Shown: one piece after another, positions 22,005 to 30,974 of the stretch
Layout of the letters: every line of letters begins with the position of its first letter
Position numbering within the stretch: position 1 is the first letter of the stretch
From: Halomonas borealis
Lineage (GTDB): Bacteria; Pseudomonadota; Gammaproteobacteria; Pseudomonadales; Halomonadaceae
Assembly: GCF_004798905.1 (NCBI RefSeq)
Contig: NZ_SDMO01000017.1
Location: 1-49,322, forward strand
Reading direction: 5' to 3'
Length of the DNA stretch: 49,322 bases
Notes under the pieces: generated by a model
Database searches by the model: none
The model's input: only the letters and a program-made list of their open reading frames with translations
What the model was told of the DNA's origin: nothing
Made by a program: the position numbers and the translations under genes

Positions 22005-23009
22005 CTAGTAGCGAATGCGCGGGTTGATGACGCCGTAGGCGATATCGACCAGCAGGTTGACGAGCATGACGATGAAGGCGATCAGCACCAGTCCGCCCTG
22101 GACGGCGGGGTAGTCGCGCCGCGAGATGGCATCGATCATCCATTTGCCGATGCCGGGCCAGGAGAAGATCGTCTCGGTGAGGATGGCGCCGGCCAGCAGC
22201 ACCCCGATCTGCAGGCCGATCACCGTGATCACCGTGATCAGGGCGTTGCGCAGGGTATGCACCATGATCACCCGGAAGCTGGAGAGCCCCTTGGCGCGCG
22301 CGGTGCGCACGTAATCCTCGCCGAGGACCTCGAGCATCGACGAACGGGTCTGGCGGGCGATCACCGCCATGGGGATGGTGCCCAGCACGATGGACGGCAG
22401 CACCAGGTAGTGCAGGGCCGACTTGAAGGCCGCCCAGTTGCCGGCCAGCAGGGTATCGATGGTCATGAAGCCGGTGACCGTGTCGATGAAGTACAGGTAG
22501 GAGATGCGTCCCGACACCGGGGTCCAGCCCAGGGTGCTGGAGAACAGCATGATCAGCAGCAGCCCCCACCAGAAGATCGGCATCGAATAGCCGGTCAGGC
22601 TGATCCCCATCAGGGTGTGGTCCAGCGTGCTGCCACGCTTGGTGGCGGCGATCACGCCGGCGGGCAGGCCGACGAGCACCGCGAACAGCAGGGCGAAGAA
22701 CGACAGTTCCATGGTCGCCGGGAAGCGGCTCATGAACTCGTCCATCACCGGCGCGTGGGTGACCAGCGAGGTGCCGAGATCGCCGTGCAGCAGGCCGGTC
22801 AGGAAATCGAGATACTGCACCAGGGGCGAGCGGTCGAAGCCGAGCTGCGCCTCGAGCTGGGCGTAACGCTCGGCGGAGATGCCGCGCTCGCCGGCCAATA
22901 GCAGGATAGGGTCGCCGGGCAGCAGGCGAATGAAGGCGAAGGCAACGACGGTGACCCCGAGGAAGGTCGGGACCAGTTGCGCGAGCTTGACCAGGATAAA
23001 CTTTAACAT
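22005..23009 (-). CDS. dppB: Peptide ABC transporter permease DppB
   Basis: A 334-residue permease. Typical features are the N-terminal membrane helix with QLVPTFLGVTVVAFAFIRLLPGDP, the DLGTSLVT segment, FWWGLLLIMLFS, and the EAA coupling loop EDYVRTARAKGLSSFRVIMVHTLRNAL. The end YGVINPRIRY is characteristic of DppB/OppB. ATG 23009 is chosen: 20 codons of open frame upstream are Pro/Arg rich and derive from the G/C-rich leader. It forms the transmembrane channel with DppC. Confidence 0.93.
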   Translation of the reverse strand: MLKFILVKLAQLVPTFLGVTVVAFAFIRLLPGDPILLLAGERGISAERYAQLEAQLGFDRSPLVQYLDFLTGLLHGDLGTSLVTHAPVMDEFMSRFPATMELSFFALLFAVLVGLPAGVIAATKRGSTLDHTLMGISLTGYSMPIFWWGLLLIMLFSSTLGWTPVSGRISYLYFIDTVTGFMTIDTLLAGNWAAFKSALHYLVLPSIVLGTIPMAVIARQTRSSMLEVLGEDYVRTARAKGLSSFRVIMVHTLRNALITVITVIGLQIGVLLAGAILTETIFSWPGIGKWMIDAISRRDYPAVQGGLVLIAFIVMLVNLLVDIAYGVINPRIRY

Positions 23010-23037
23010 CGGGCGTGGCCCCGTCGAACAACAAGAC

Positions 23038-23048
23038 GGGGGGGGGGG
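23038..23048. repeat. Homopolymeric tract of 11 G (dppA-dppB gap)
   Basis: Eleven consecutive G on the plus strand (C on the coding strand) sit in the 70-base gap between dppA and dppB, next to a GGCGGCCCCGGCGGCC sequence that can fold. Tracts this long slip during replication. Being outside coding sequence, it could only alter spacing or RNA structure, not reading frame. Confidence 0.9.
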
Positions 23049-23079
23049 CCGCCGGGGCCGCCCCGCCACGCAGGGACGA

Positions 23080-24666
23080 TCACTTCAGATCGACGCCTTC
23101 GAAGCTATGGCCACCGAGGGGGTCGATGGTATAGCCGGTGACGTTCTCGCTCAGCGGCATGTACACCACCGAGTGCGCCAGGGTGTTCCACGGTGCCTGC
23201 TGCTTGAAGATGGCCTGGGCCTGCTCGTAGTGCTCGGCGCGGGCCTGTTGGTCGCCCAGGGTCTTGGCCTCCATGATCAGCTCGTTGAACGGCTCGTGGC
23301 ACCATTGGGCGCGGTTGGCGCCGCCGACGCCGTCGCAGCCGAGAAGCACGGCGAGGAAGTTATCCGGGTCGCCGTTGTCGCCGGTCCAGCCGAGGATCAC
23401 GGCCCCCTCACGATCGACGCTGGAGGCCCGCTTGAGGTATTCGCCCCATTCGTAGGTGACGATCTCGGCATCGACGCCGACCCGCGACAGATCCGCCTGC
23501 ATCAGCTCGGCGGTGCGCCGGGCGTTGGGCATGTAGGGGCGCTGCACCGGCATGGCCCAGAGGTCCATTTCCAGGTCTTCGACGCCGGCATCCTCGAGCA
23601 TCTGGCGAGCCTTCTCGGGATCGTAGGCGTCGTCCTCGATGGCCTCGTTGTAGCCCCACATGCTCGGCGGAATCGGGTTCTTGGCGACCTGGCCGGCACC
23701 CTGGAAGACCGCGTCGATGATCGCCTCCTTGTTGATGGCCGTGTTCAGGGCCCGGCGTACCTGGGGATCGTCGAAGGGCTCCTGTTGGGTGTTGTAGGCC
23801 AGGTAGGCGACGTTCAGCCCGGATTCCTCGAGCACCTGGATCGACTCGTCCTGCTGCATATCCTCGATATCCGAGGGGTTCGGGTAGGGCATCGCATGGC
23901 ATTCCCCGGCCTGCAGCTTCTGGTAGCGCACCTGGGCGTCCGGGGTGATGGCGAACACCAGGTTATCCAGGGGCTGTTGGCCGCGGAAGTAGTCCGGGTT
24001 GGCGGCATAGCGGATCGCGGCATCTTCCTGGTAACCGACGAACTGGAAGGGGCCGGTGCCGACGGGGCGACGGTTGGCCTTTTCCGGCGTGCCGGCCTCG
24101 AGCAACTGGTCGCCGTATTCCAGGGAATGAATGGAGGCGAAGTCCATCGCCAGGTTGGCCAGGAAAGGGGCCTCGGGCCGGGTGAGAACGAATGTCACGG
24201 TATGGTCATCGACCTTGACGATGTCGTCGATCAGCTCGGGCATCGACATCGCGTTGAAGTACTCGTAGTTACCGTTGTTGTGCTGGTAGTAGGGGTTGTC
24301 CTCGTCCATCTGACGCCTGAAGGAATAGATCACATCATCGGCATTCAGGGGCCGGCTGGGCGTGAAGTAGTCGGTCTCATGGAACTGGACGTCTTCGCGC
24401 AGGTGGAAGGTGATCTCCTTGCCGTTCTCGGACATCTCCCAGCTCTCGGCGATCGCCGGACGCAACTCGGTGGTGCCGGGTTTGAACTCGACCAGGCGGT
24501 TGTAGATCGTCTTGCCGGTCGCATCGAAGGTCGTCCCGGTGGTGTAGAGCGAGGGGTCGAAGCCCTCCGGGGAGCCTTCCGAACAGAATACCAGGGTCTT
24601 GGCCATGGCCGGGGTGGCCCCGAACATCACGGCGGCGATGCTGGCCGCGAGCAGAGTCTTCTTCAT
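23080..24666 (-). CDS. dppA: Periplasmic dipeptide/oligopeptide-binding protein DppA
   Basis: A 528-residue solute-binding protein of cluster C. A classic signal peptide (MKKTLLAASIAAVMFGATPAMA) ends at residue 22, and the mature part begins KTLVFCSEGSPEGFDP as in DppA. Family motifs are YNRLVEFKPGTTELRPAIAESW, LNADDVIYSF, RPVGTGPFQFV, and LAYNTQQEPFDDPQVRRALNTAINK. It delivers short peptides to DppBCDF. It is the first gene of the operon, separated from dppB by 70 bases containing the G11 tract, an arrangement that often lets the binding protein be made in excess. Confidence 0.93.
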   Translation of the reverse strand: MKKTLLAASIAAVMFGATPAMAKTLVFCSEGSPEGFDPSLYTTGTTFDATGKTIYNRLVEFKPGTTELRPAIAESWEMSENGKEITFHLREDVQFHETDYFTPSRPLNADDVIYSFRRQMDEDNPYYQHNNGNYEYFNAMSMPELIDDIVKVDDHTVTFVLTRPEAPFLANLAMDFASIHSLEYGDQLLEAGTPEKANRRPVGTGPFQFVGYQEDAAIRYAANPDYFRGQQPLDNLVFAITPDAQVRYQKLQAGECHAMPYPNPSDIEDMQQDESIQVLEESGLNVAYLAYNTQQEPFDDPQVRRALNTAINKEAIIDAVFQGAGQVAKNPIPPSMWGYNEAIEDDAYDPEKARQMLEDAGVEDLEMDLWAMPVQRPYMPNARRTAELMQADLSRVGVDAEIVTYEWGEYLKRASSVDREGAVILGWTGDNGDPDNFLAVLLGCDGVGGANRAQWCHEPFNELIMEAKTLGDQQARAEHYEQAQAIFKQQAPWNTLAHSVVYMPLSENVTGYTIDPLGGHSFEGVDLK

Positions 24667-25104
24667 TGTTGATGCTCCTGCGGATTACGCGAAATGATCG
24701 AAGTCGCCGCGCCACGGATCATCGCCGCGCGACGGCGGCGCGTCCCCACCGAGTCGAGTCGGCTTATCGGGCGCGCATCGCGCCCCAGTCTGAGTGGCTA
24801 ACAAGCGTTTAATCAACTTGCCCTTTAGTCCTAGGTGATGGGGCGGTGGCATGCCGCTGCCGGGATGTGGAAGGCACCAAGCGAGTGAAGAGAGAAGGGA
24901 AGGAAGACAACAAGATAAGGAAAGAAGAAAGACGGCAGGGGAGGGGCAAGCGCCTGGGCCGCACTCGATGGCCGCTCGGTGAGGGCCTATCGGGTTGAAG
25001 AGTGCTCGGCTCGCCACCATGACACCTAGGTGCGCCGTTGACAGGCGTCAGCGCCTTACCGACGCTGACAACGGTATTCATGATCCTATTCGGGAGGACG
25101 TTCC
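24667..25104. other. Intergenic region between dppA and the PEBP gene
   Basis: This 438-bp region separates divergent genes and holds no convincing gene. It contains a 65-base purine-rich run on the plus strand (24884-24948), a GC-rich imperfect palindrome at 24843-24862 centred on GCATGC, and the inverted repeat GTCAGCG (25048-25054) with CGCTGAC (25063-25069), 36 bases before the PEBP start. On the minus strand TTGATT near 24814 could be a -35 for dppA, but the matching -10 is weak. Confidence 0.5.
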
Positions 25105-25581
25105 ATGGCCTTTGCCCTTTCGACCATGCGGGTGACCAGCTCTGCCTTCGACAACTTCCAAGCGATCCCCGCCCGGCATGCCGCGGAGGGTGACGATCTC
25201 TCCCCGCCCCTGGCGTGGGAGAACCCACCGGAGGGCACCAAGGGCTATGCGGTGATCTGCCACGATCCGGATGCGCCGTTGGTCCAGCATGGCAGCCAGG
25301 GTTTCGTTCACTGGCTGCTCTATAACCTGCCGGGCTCGACCGTCTCGCTGGAAGAGGCCAGCGCCGAGGGCACCCGAGGGCGCAACGACACGCAGCGCAA
25401 TGGCTATGGCGGGCCCATGCCGCCGGAAGGGCATGGCTCGCACCTCTACTACTTCTGGGTGCTGGCGCTGGACAAGCCCACGGCCCTGCCCGAGGGCATC
25501 TCCATGGATGAGCTGCTCAAGCAGATCGAGCCGAACCTGCTGGGCATGAACCGCTTGATCGGCCTCTATCGGCGCGATTGA
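25105..25581 (+). CDS. YbhB/YbcL family Raf kinase inhibitor-like protein (PEBP)
   Basis: A 158-residue cytoplasmic protein of the phosphatidylethanolamine-binding protein superfamily. The ligand-pocket motifs are clear: GDDLSPPLAW (residues 29-38), CHDPDAPL (52-59) and the HWLLYNLP strand, then YGGPMPPEGHGSHLYYFWVLALD. No signal peptide is present. The bacterial members have no settled function. GGGAGGA lies nine bases before the ATG. It converges on the LysR gene, with a hairpin between the stops. Confidence 0.9.
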   Translation: MAFALSTMRVTSSAFDNFQAIPARHAAEGDDLSPPLAWENPPEGTKGYAVICHDPDAPLVQHGSQGFVHWLLYNLPGSTVSLEEASAEGTRGRNDTQRNGYGGPMPPEGHGSHLYYFWVLALDKPTALPEGISMDELLKQIEPNLLGMNRLIGLYRRD

Positions 25582-25590
25582 GACGCGGCC

Positions 25591-25615
25591 GGCCCCACGC
25601 CGACGCCGTGGGGTC
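25591..25615. terminator. Hairpin between convergent PEBP and LysR genes
   Basis: GGCCCCACG (25591-25599) pairs with CGTGGGGTC (25607-25615) with one G-T type mismatch. It overlaps the LysR stop codon and has no T run, so termination activity is uncertain. Confidence 0.35.
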
Positions 25616-26501
25616 AGTCGGCGGTGTGGTGTCGCGGTGCCGGGGCGGCCACATCATCGTTCTGCGTGACGATGCGCTCGAGTTCCTCGCAGAAGGCGTC
25701 GAGGGCCTCGCTGGTGTGGCCGGGGCGGCGATGCAGCTCGATCTCTACCTGGCCCAAGGGGGGCAATCCTTCGGCCTCGCCGACGATTCGGCAGCCCTCC
25801 GGCACGCTGCGCGGGGTCTTCACCGTCATCGCCAGGCCCGCCTGGACGGGCAGGTTGTTGCCGAGGGGCGAGGTGCTGGAATAGCGGATCTCCCAGTGGC
25901 GTTCTTCGCGGCCCAGCGCCGCCAAGGCATGAGCGCGGAAGGTGCAGCCCTCGGGGTTGAGCGCCAGCGGCAGGACGTCCCACTCTTCCAGCCGGCACTC
26001 GTCGGCGACGACCCATACCATCGGTTCCCAGCCCAGCAGTTGCCCCGACTGGGTCGGCACATGGCGGATCGACAGCACCACGTCCAGCAGACCCTCCTGA
26101 AACTGGCTGACCAGTACCGCGCTCATGTCGCAGGTGATGTTGAGGCGCGTGTTCGGGAAGCGCCGGGCATAGCGAGGCAGCAGCTCGGGAAGATAGACCC
26201 CGGCCTGTTCCTCGGAGGTGGCGAAGCGGATCAGTTCGCCGCGCAGCCGCTCGCCCAGTGCCTCCCGAGCCTCTTCCTCCAGGGTCAGCATGTGGCGGGC
26301 ATAGGGCAGTAGTCGTTCGCCGTGTCGGGTCAGCAACACGCTGCGGCTGGTGCGCTCGAACAGTGGCTGACCCATCTGATCCTCGAGGCGTTTGATCTGC
26401 AGGCTCACCGCCGACTGGGTGCGATGCAGTACCTTGCCGGCGGCGCTGAAGCCCTGGCATTCGGCCACGGTGACGAAGGCGCGGAGGAGTACGGTATCCA
26501 T
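25614..26501 (-). CDS. LysR family regulator divergent to the oxygenase operon
   Basis: A 295-residue LysR-type regulator with the N-terminal winged helix (RAFVTVAECQGFSAAGKVLHRTQSAVSLQIKRLE condensed here to residues 6-40, including the SAVSLQIKRLE recognition helix) and a two-lobed effector domain from about residue 88. It resembles the subgroup with GERLLPYARHMLTLEEEA in the linker. Its start is 100 bases from that of the 2-oxoglutarate oxygenase on the opposite strand, the standard layout for a LysR protein controlling its divergent neighbours. The inducer is probably the pathway substrate or an intermediate. Confidence 0.9.
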   Translation of the reverse strand: MDTVLLRAFVTVAECQGFSAAGKVLHRTQSAVSLQIKRLEDQMGQPLFERTSRSVLLTRHGERLLPYARHMLTLEEEAREALGERLRGELIRFATSEEQAGVYLPELLPRYARRFPNTRLNITCDMSAVLVSQFQEGLLDVVLSIRHVPTQSGQLLGWEPMVWVVADECRLEEWDVLPLALNPEGCTFRAHALAALGREERHWEIRYSSTSPLGNNLPVQAGLAMTVKTPRSVPEGCRIVGEAEGLPPLGQVEIELHRRPGHTSEALDAFCEELERIVTQNDDVAAPAPRHHTAD

Positions 26502-26525
26502 GATCTATGAGCCATTGAAATGTAT

Positions 26526-26556
26526 TTGATCTGAACCATTCATTTCTATTATTGAA
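26526..26556 (+). promoter_or_regulatory. Probable promoter and LysR box of the oxygenase operon
   Basis: The 100-base divergent gap is A+T-rich. TTGATC (26526-26531) followed 17 bases later by TTATTG (26549-26554) could form a promoter for the plus-strand operon. Overlapping it, TTCATTTCTATTATTGAA (26539-26556) is an interrupted dyad with TTCA/TGAA arms, and ATTGAA also occurs upstream near 26513. Such dyads are usual LysR sites. All calls are by eye. Confidence 0.4.
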
Positions 26557-26601
26557 CCGCCGTGGCTAACCTGTCCATAAATTACGGAACAGGAGAGAGT
26601 C

Positions 26602-27486
26602 TTGAGTCGTTCATTCGCATCCGACAACGTGTCGGCTTCTCTAGAGGGTCTGGTGGATCTTGAGCGTTACCCCGTTCAGGACCTGGACGGCGAGAAAGGG
26701 CAGCGGTTGATTCGCGAGTGCCGGGAGCAGTTGGCGGAAGATGGCTGCGTGGTACTCAAGCGCTTTGTCCCCGACGAGGCCCTGGCGCGTCTGGAGCGAG
26801 AGACCGAGCGACTCTCCCCCGAGGCTCACTACAACCAGACCGAGACCAACCCCTACAACAGCGACGGCGACGACAGCCTGCCGGCGTCACACCCCAAGAA
26901 TCGCTTCGACGATCGCACCAACGGCTTCGTCGCCGGCGATCGCATCGATAGCGAGACCATCATCCGCCAGGTCTACGAGCACCCGGGCTTCCAGCGTTTC
27001 ATCGCCTCCGTGGTCGGCATGGACGAGATCCATGAGTATGCCGATCCGCTGGCCGGCCTGGTCATCAATGTGCTGCGTGAAGGTTGCCAGCATCCGTGGC
27101 ACTACGACACCAACGAGTTCATCGTCACCATGATGACGCGTCAGTCGCATGGCGGTGGTCGTTTCGAATACGCCCCGGGCATCCGCAGCCCCGAGGGTGA
27201 GAACTTCGAGGGCGTCGAGGAGGTCATCGACGGTGACCACTCGCGACTCGAGGCTCTCGATCTCCAGCCCGGCGATCTGCAGGTCTTCTTCGGCCGCTAC
27301 TCGCTGCACCGGGTGACCCCGGTGGAAGGCGACAAGGAGCGCCACACGGTGATCTTCGCCTACGCCAAGGAGCCGGGCTTCATCGGTCGTCCCGAGCGTG
27401 CCCAGCGGATCTTCGGTCGCATGGCGCCGATCCACGAGCGGCTGCTCCAGGATGGCATGAAGCGCAGCGACAACCTGGCCGACTGA
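26602..27486 (+). CDS. Fe(II)/2-oxoglutarate-dependent oxygenase (BesD/HalD-like fold family)
   Basis: A 294-residue soluble oxygenase. The iron triad is visible: H167-x-D169 (WHYDTNEF) and H236 (GRYSLHRV), with R247 placed to bind 2-oxoglutarate. The PGDLQVFFGRYSLHRVTPVEG block and the EFIVTMM...GGGRFEYAPGIRSP strand recall the family that includes the amino-acid halogenase BesD, but there the Asp of HxD is Gly; here it is Asp, so hydroxylation (or a related oxidation) is expected. Translation starts at TTG 26602 with AGGAGAG upstream. It is the first gene of a three-gene operon with a DddP-like M24 enzyme and MmsA, so its product probably feeds the next enzyme. The substrate is unknown; a small amino acid or betaine-like compound is an inference. 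Confidence 0.78.
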   Translation: MSRSFASDNVSASLEGLVDLERYPVQDLDGEKGQRLIRECREQLAEDGCVVLKRFVPDEALARLERETERLSPEAHYNQTETNPYNSDGDDSLPASHPKNRFDDRTNGFVAGDRIDSETIIRQVYEHPGFQRFIASVVGMDEIHEYADPLAGLVINVLREGCQHPWHYDTNEFIVTMMTRQSHGGGRFEYAPGIRSPEGENFEGVEEVIDGDHSRLEALDLQPGDLQVFFGRYSLHRVTPVEGDKERHTVIFAYAKEPGFIGRPERAQRIFGRMAPIHERLLQDGMKRSDNLAD

Positions 27487-27580
27487 GCCGCGCCGACGGA
27501 CCTTGATGAGCATGGTGCCGGTTCGCTGGCGCCATGTCGCATCGCCCCTTCTCTGACGATTTTCCCTGGAGATCTCTGAC

Positions 27581-28864
27581 ATGAGCATCGTGGATTTCGA
27601 GAACCTGACCGATAACGAGCCGGACCAGATTCCGGTGATTCCCTCGGCCCCCATGGCCAACGGCGACAGCATTCCCACCGCCTTCGACCCGGTACAGCTG
27701 CGCGGCGGCCGCCTGAAGCGCCTGCGCGCCATGATGGCCGAGCAGGGCTACGCCGCCGTGGTGTTGTTCGATCCCTACAACCAGCGCTATGCCACCGGCT
27801 CGCGCAACATGTTCGGCTACTTCCTGCGTAATTCCACGCGCTATGTCTATGTGCCGCTGGAAGGGCCGGTGATCCTCTTCGAATATCCGGGAAGCGCCCA
27901 CGTCTCAACCTGGCTCGAGACCATCGACGAGTCACGCACCTCCAAGGTGGTGTGGTCGGCGGTCAACCAGCGCGACAACATGTCCAGCGATCCTTTCGGC
28001 ATCGAGATCGCCGAGCTGATGGAAGAGCACGGTAAGGGGAACAAGAAGATCGGTCTCGATCGCTGCGCCCTGAACCTGGCTCGCTCGCTGGAGGCTCAGG
28101 GCCTCGAGGTCTTCGACTGCATGCAGGACACCCTGCACTGCCGGCGCATCAAGACGCCGGAAGAGATCGCCTGCCTGGCGCAGTCCATGGCCGGCAGCGA
28201 GGCCGCCGTGGCCGCGGTGGAGGCCGCCATCAAGCCGGGCGTCACCGAGAACGAGCTGTTCGCGATCATGTACGGCGATGTCATCCGCCAGGGTGGCGAG
28301 TTCATCGAGACTCGCCTGCTGTCGTCCGGGCCGCGCACCAACCCCTGGTTCAACGAGGCGAGTAACCGCGTGATTCGCCCTGGGGAGCTGGTCGCGCTGG
28401 ATACCGATACCATCGGTTGCCACGGCTACTACTCCGACTTCTCGCGGACCTTCCACGTGGGGCCTGGCAAGCCGAGCGCCTATCAGAAGAGCCTGTATCG
28501 CATGGCCTATGACCAGGTGCACCACAACATGGGCATCCTCAAGCCGGGGATGAGCTACCGCGAGATCGCCGAGAACGCCTGGAAGATTCCCGAGCAGTTC
28601 CTCGACCGTCGCTATCCGTCGATCATCCATGGGGTCGGCATGCACGGCGAAACGCCGCTGGTCGCCCATCACATGGACTTCGACCGTTTCTCCAAGGACG
28701 GCATCCTCGAGCCCGGCATGGTGGTCTCGGTGGAGAGCTACATCGGTGAGGTCGGCGCCGCCGATGGCGTCAAGCTGGAAGAGGAAGTGCTGATCACCGA
28801 GACCGGTGTCGAGAAGCTCTCGCGCTATCCCTTCGATGAGGCCCTGCTGGGCCGCGAATTTTAA
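27581..28864 (+). CDS. DddP-like M24 metalloenzyme lacking the DMSP-lyase catalytic Asp
   Basis: A 427-residue pita-bread-fold protein of the M24 (creatinase/prolidase) family. It resembles the DMSP lyase DddP more than peptidases: ETRLLSSGPRTNPWF (243-257), VALDTDTIG, and the C-terminal VESYIGEVG and KLEEEVLITETG blocks. The metal ligands correspond to D274, D276, D286, H350, E385 and E400; the D-x-D pair is a DddP trait, whereas peptidases usually have D-x-G. However, six residues after the metal His, DddP has its catalytic Asp (D377 in the Ruegeria enzyme), and this protein has G356, within HGVGMHGETP. DMSP cleavage is therefore doubtful, and another eliminating or hydrolytic reaction is likelier. 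It lies between the oxygenase gene and mmsA, 13 bases before the latter. The family comparison is from memory. Confidence 0.8.
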   Translation: MSIVDFENLTDNEPDQIPVIPSAPMANGDSIPTAFDPVQLRGGRLKRLRAMMAEQGYAAVVLFDPYNQRYATGSRNMFGYFLRNSTRYVYVPLEGPVILFEYPGSAHVSTWLETIDESRTSKVVWSAVNQRDNMSSDPFGIEIAELMEEHGKGNKKIGLDRCALNLARSLEAQGLEVFDCMQDTLHCRRIKTPEEIACLAQSMAGSEAAVAAVEAAIKPGVTENELFAIMYGDVIRQGGEFIETRLLSSGPRTNPWFNEASNRVIRPGELVALDTDTIGCHGYYSDFSRTFHVGPGKPSAYQKSLYRMAYDQVHHNMGILKPGMSYREIAENAWKIPEQFLDRRYPSIIHGVGMHGETPLVAHHMDFDRFSKDGILEPGMVVSVESYIGEVGAADGVKLEEEVLITETGVEKLSRYPFDEALLGREF

Positions 28865-28877
28865 GCTGGAGACGAAC

Positions 28878-30368
<1,491 letters not shown>

Positions 30369-30415
30369 GCGCCTGAGCGAGACGCCGAGCCGCGGTCGGC
30401 TCGCCGGAACGACGC

Positions 30416-30446
30416 GACGCCCCCGTGCCATCGGCACGGGGGCGTC
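30416..30446 (+). terminator. Hairpin after mmsA
   Basis: GACGCCCCCGTGCC (30416-30429) pairs perfectly with GGCACGGGGGCGTC (30433-30446) around a three-base loop, 47 bases after the mmsA stop. No T run follows, so it may act as a 3' stabiliser or a weak terminator. Confidence 0.6.
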
Positions 30447-30572
30447 GTCGTGTCGAGCGTCGAGACGTCGCGCCTGCCCCTATCGTTGATGCGAGGCCTG
30501 CCCGTCGGTGGAGTGGATAGCGTCATGAGGCGAATCGGGAATACGGCGTCTTCGTTCGCGATGCATCACGAT

Positions 30573-30607
30573 GACACGGGCAGCCACTCGAGTGGCTGCC
30601 TTGTGTC
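30573..30607. repeat. Long perfect palindrome upstream of the BCCT relic
   Basis: An uninterrupted 22-base palindrome (30579-30600, arms GGCAGCCACTC/GAGTGGCTGCC) is extended by GACAC (30573-30577) pairing with GTGTC (30603-30607). It lies after mmsA and 37 bases before the decayed BCCT start. It could be an old terminator of the operon or a leader structure of the BCCT gene. Confidence 0.7.
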
Positions 30608-30643
30608 AGTGCGTCCCTCACCAACAAGAGAGTGAGTTAGCCT

Positions 30644-30960
30644 ATGAGTAATCGACACACGAGAGCTTGCGACCGAGGCTCATGCCGTCGAGGTCGCTAT
30701 GGGCAAGGCCGGCATCTATCGGGGCGTCAACCACGATCGTGGCGACGGTGAGCAAGGTATTCGAGGCTTTCCTGCTGACCATCGCCATGGCTTTTCCTGG
30801 CAAGACCGTCGCGGCATTCACCGGGATGAGCGACTACCCGGGTTTTAACCTCAACTGGTTCTCCCTGTAGGTGGCCTCGGGGTTCGTCATCTTCAGCCTT
30901 GGGTTGGCCTTCACCAGCGACGCGAGCGGTGGGTTTCGGCCCGCCGCTCATCGTCGCTTT
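30644..30960 (+). pseudogene. Decayed N-terminal fragment of a BCCT transporter
   Basis: The translated sequence from ATG 30644 looks like the start of a BCCT transporter once two or three frameshifts and a stop are ignored: MSNRHT, then in another frame ATEAHAVEVAMGKAGIYRGVN (about 30671-30730), then TTIVATVSKVFEAFLLTIAM and AFPGKTVAAFTGM in a third frame, NLNWFSL, an in-frame TAG at 30868, and ASGFVIFSLGLAFTSD. This corresponds to the cytoplasmic N terminus and first two membrane helices; the rest is gone, cut where the MmgE/PrpD gene now ends. BCCT carriers import betaines, choline or DMSP and are common next to genes that degrade such compounds, so this is probably the lost transporter of the neighbouring pathway. 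Confidence 0.65.
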
Positions 30961-30974
30961 CTCCCTGTCGAGGA

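Noticed and set aside
24798..24811. PsrA-like motif upstream of dppA (TAAAC-GCTT-GTTAG on the minus strand)
   Set aside because: Two positions deviate, the palindrome is imperfect, and a peptide operon is not an expected PsrA target.
25038..25066. TTGACA as a -35 for the PEBP gene
   Set aside because: No acceptable -10 lies 16-18 bases downstream.
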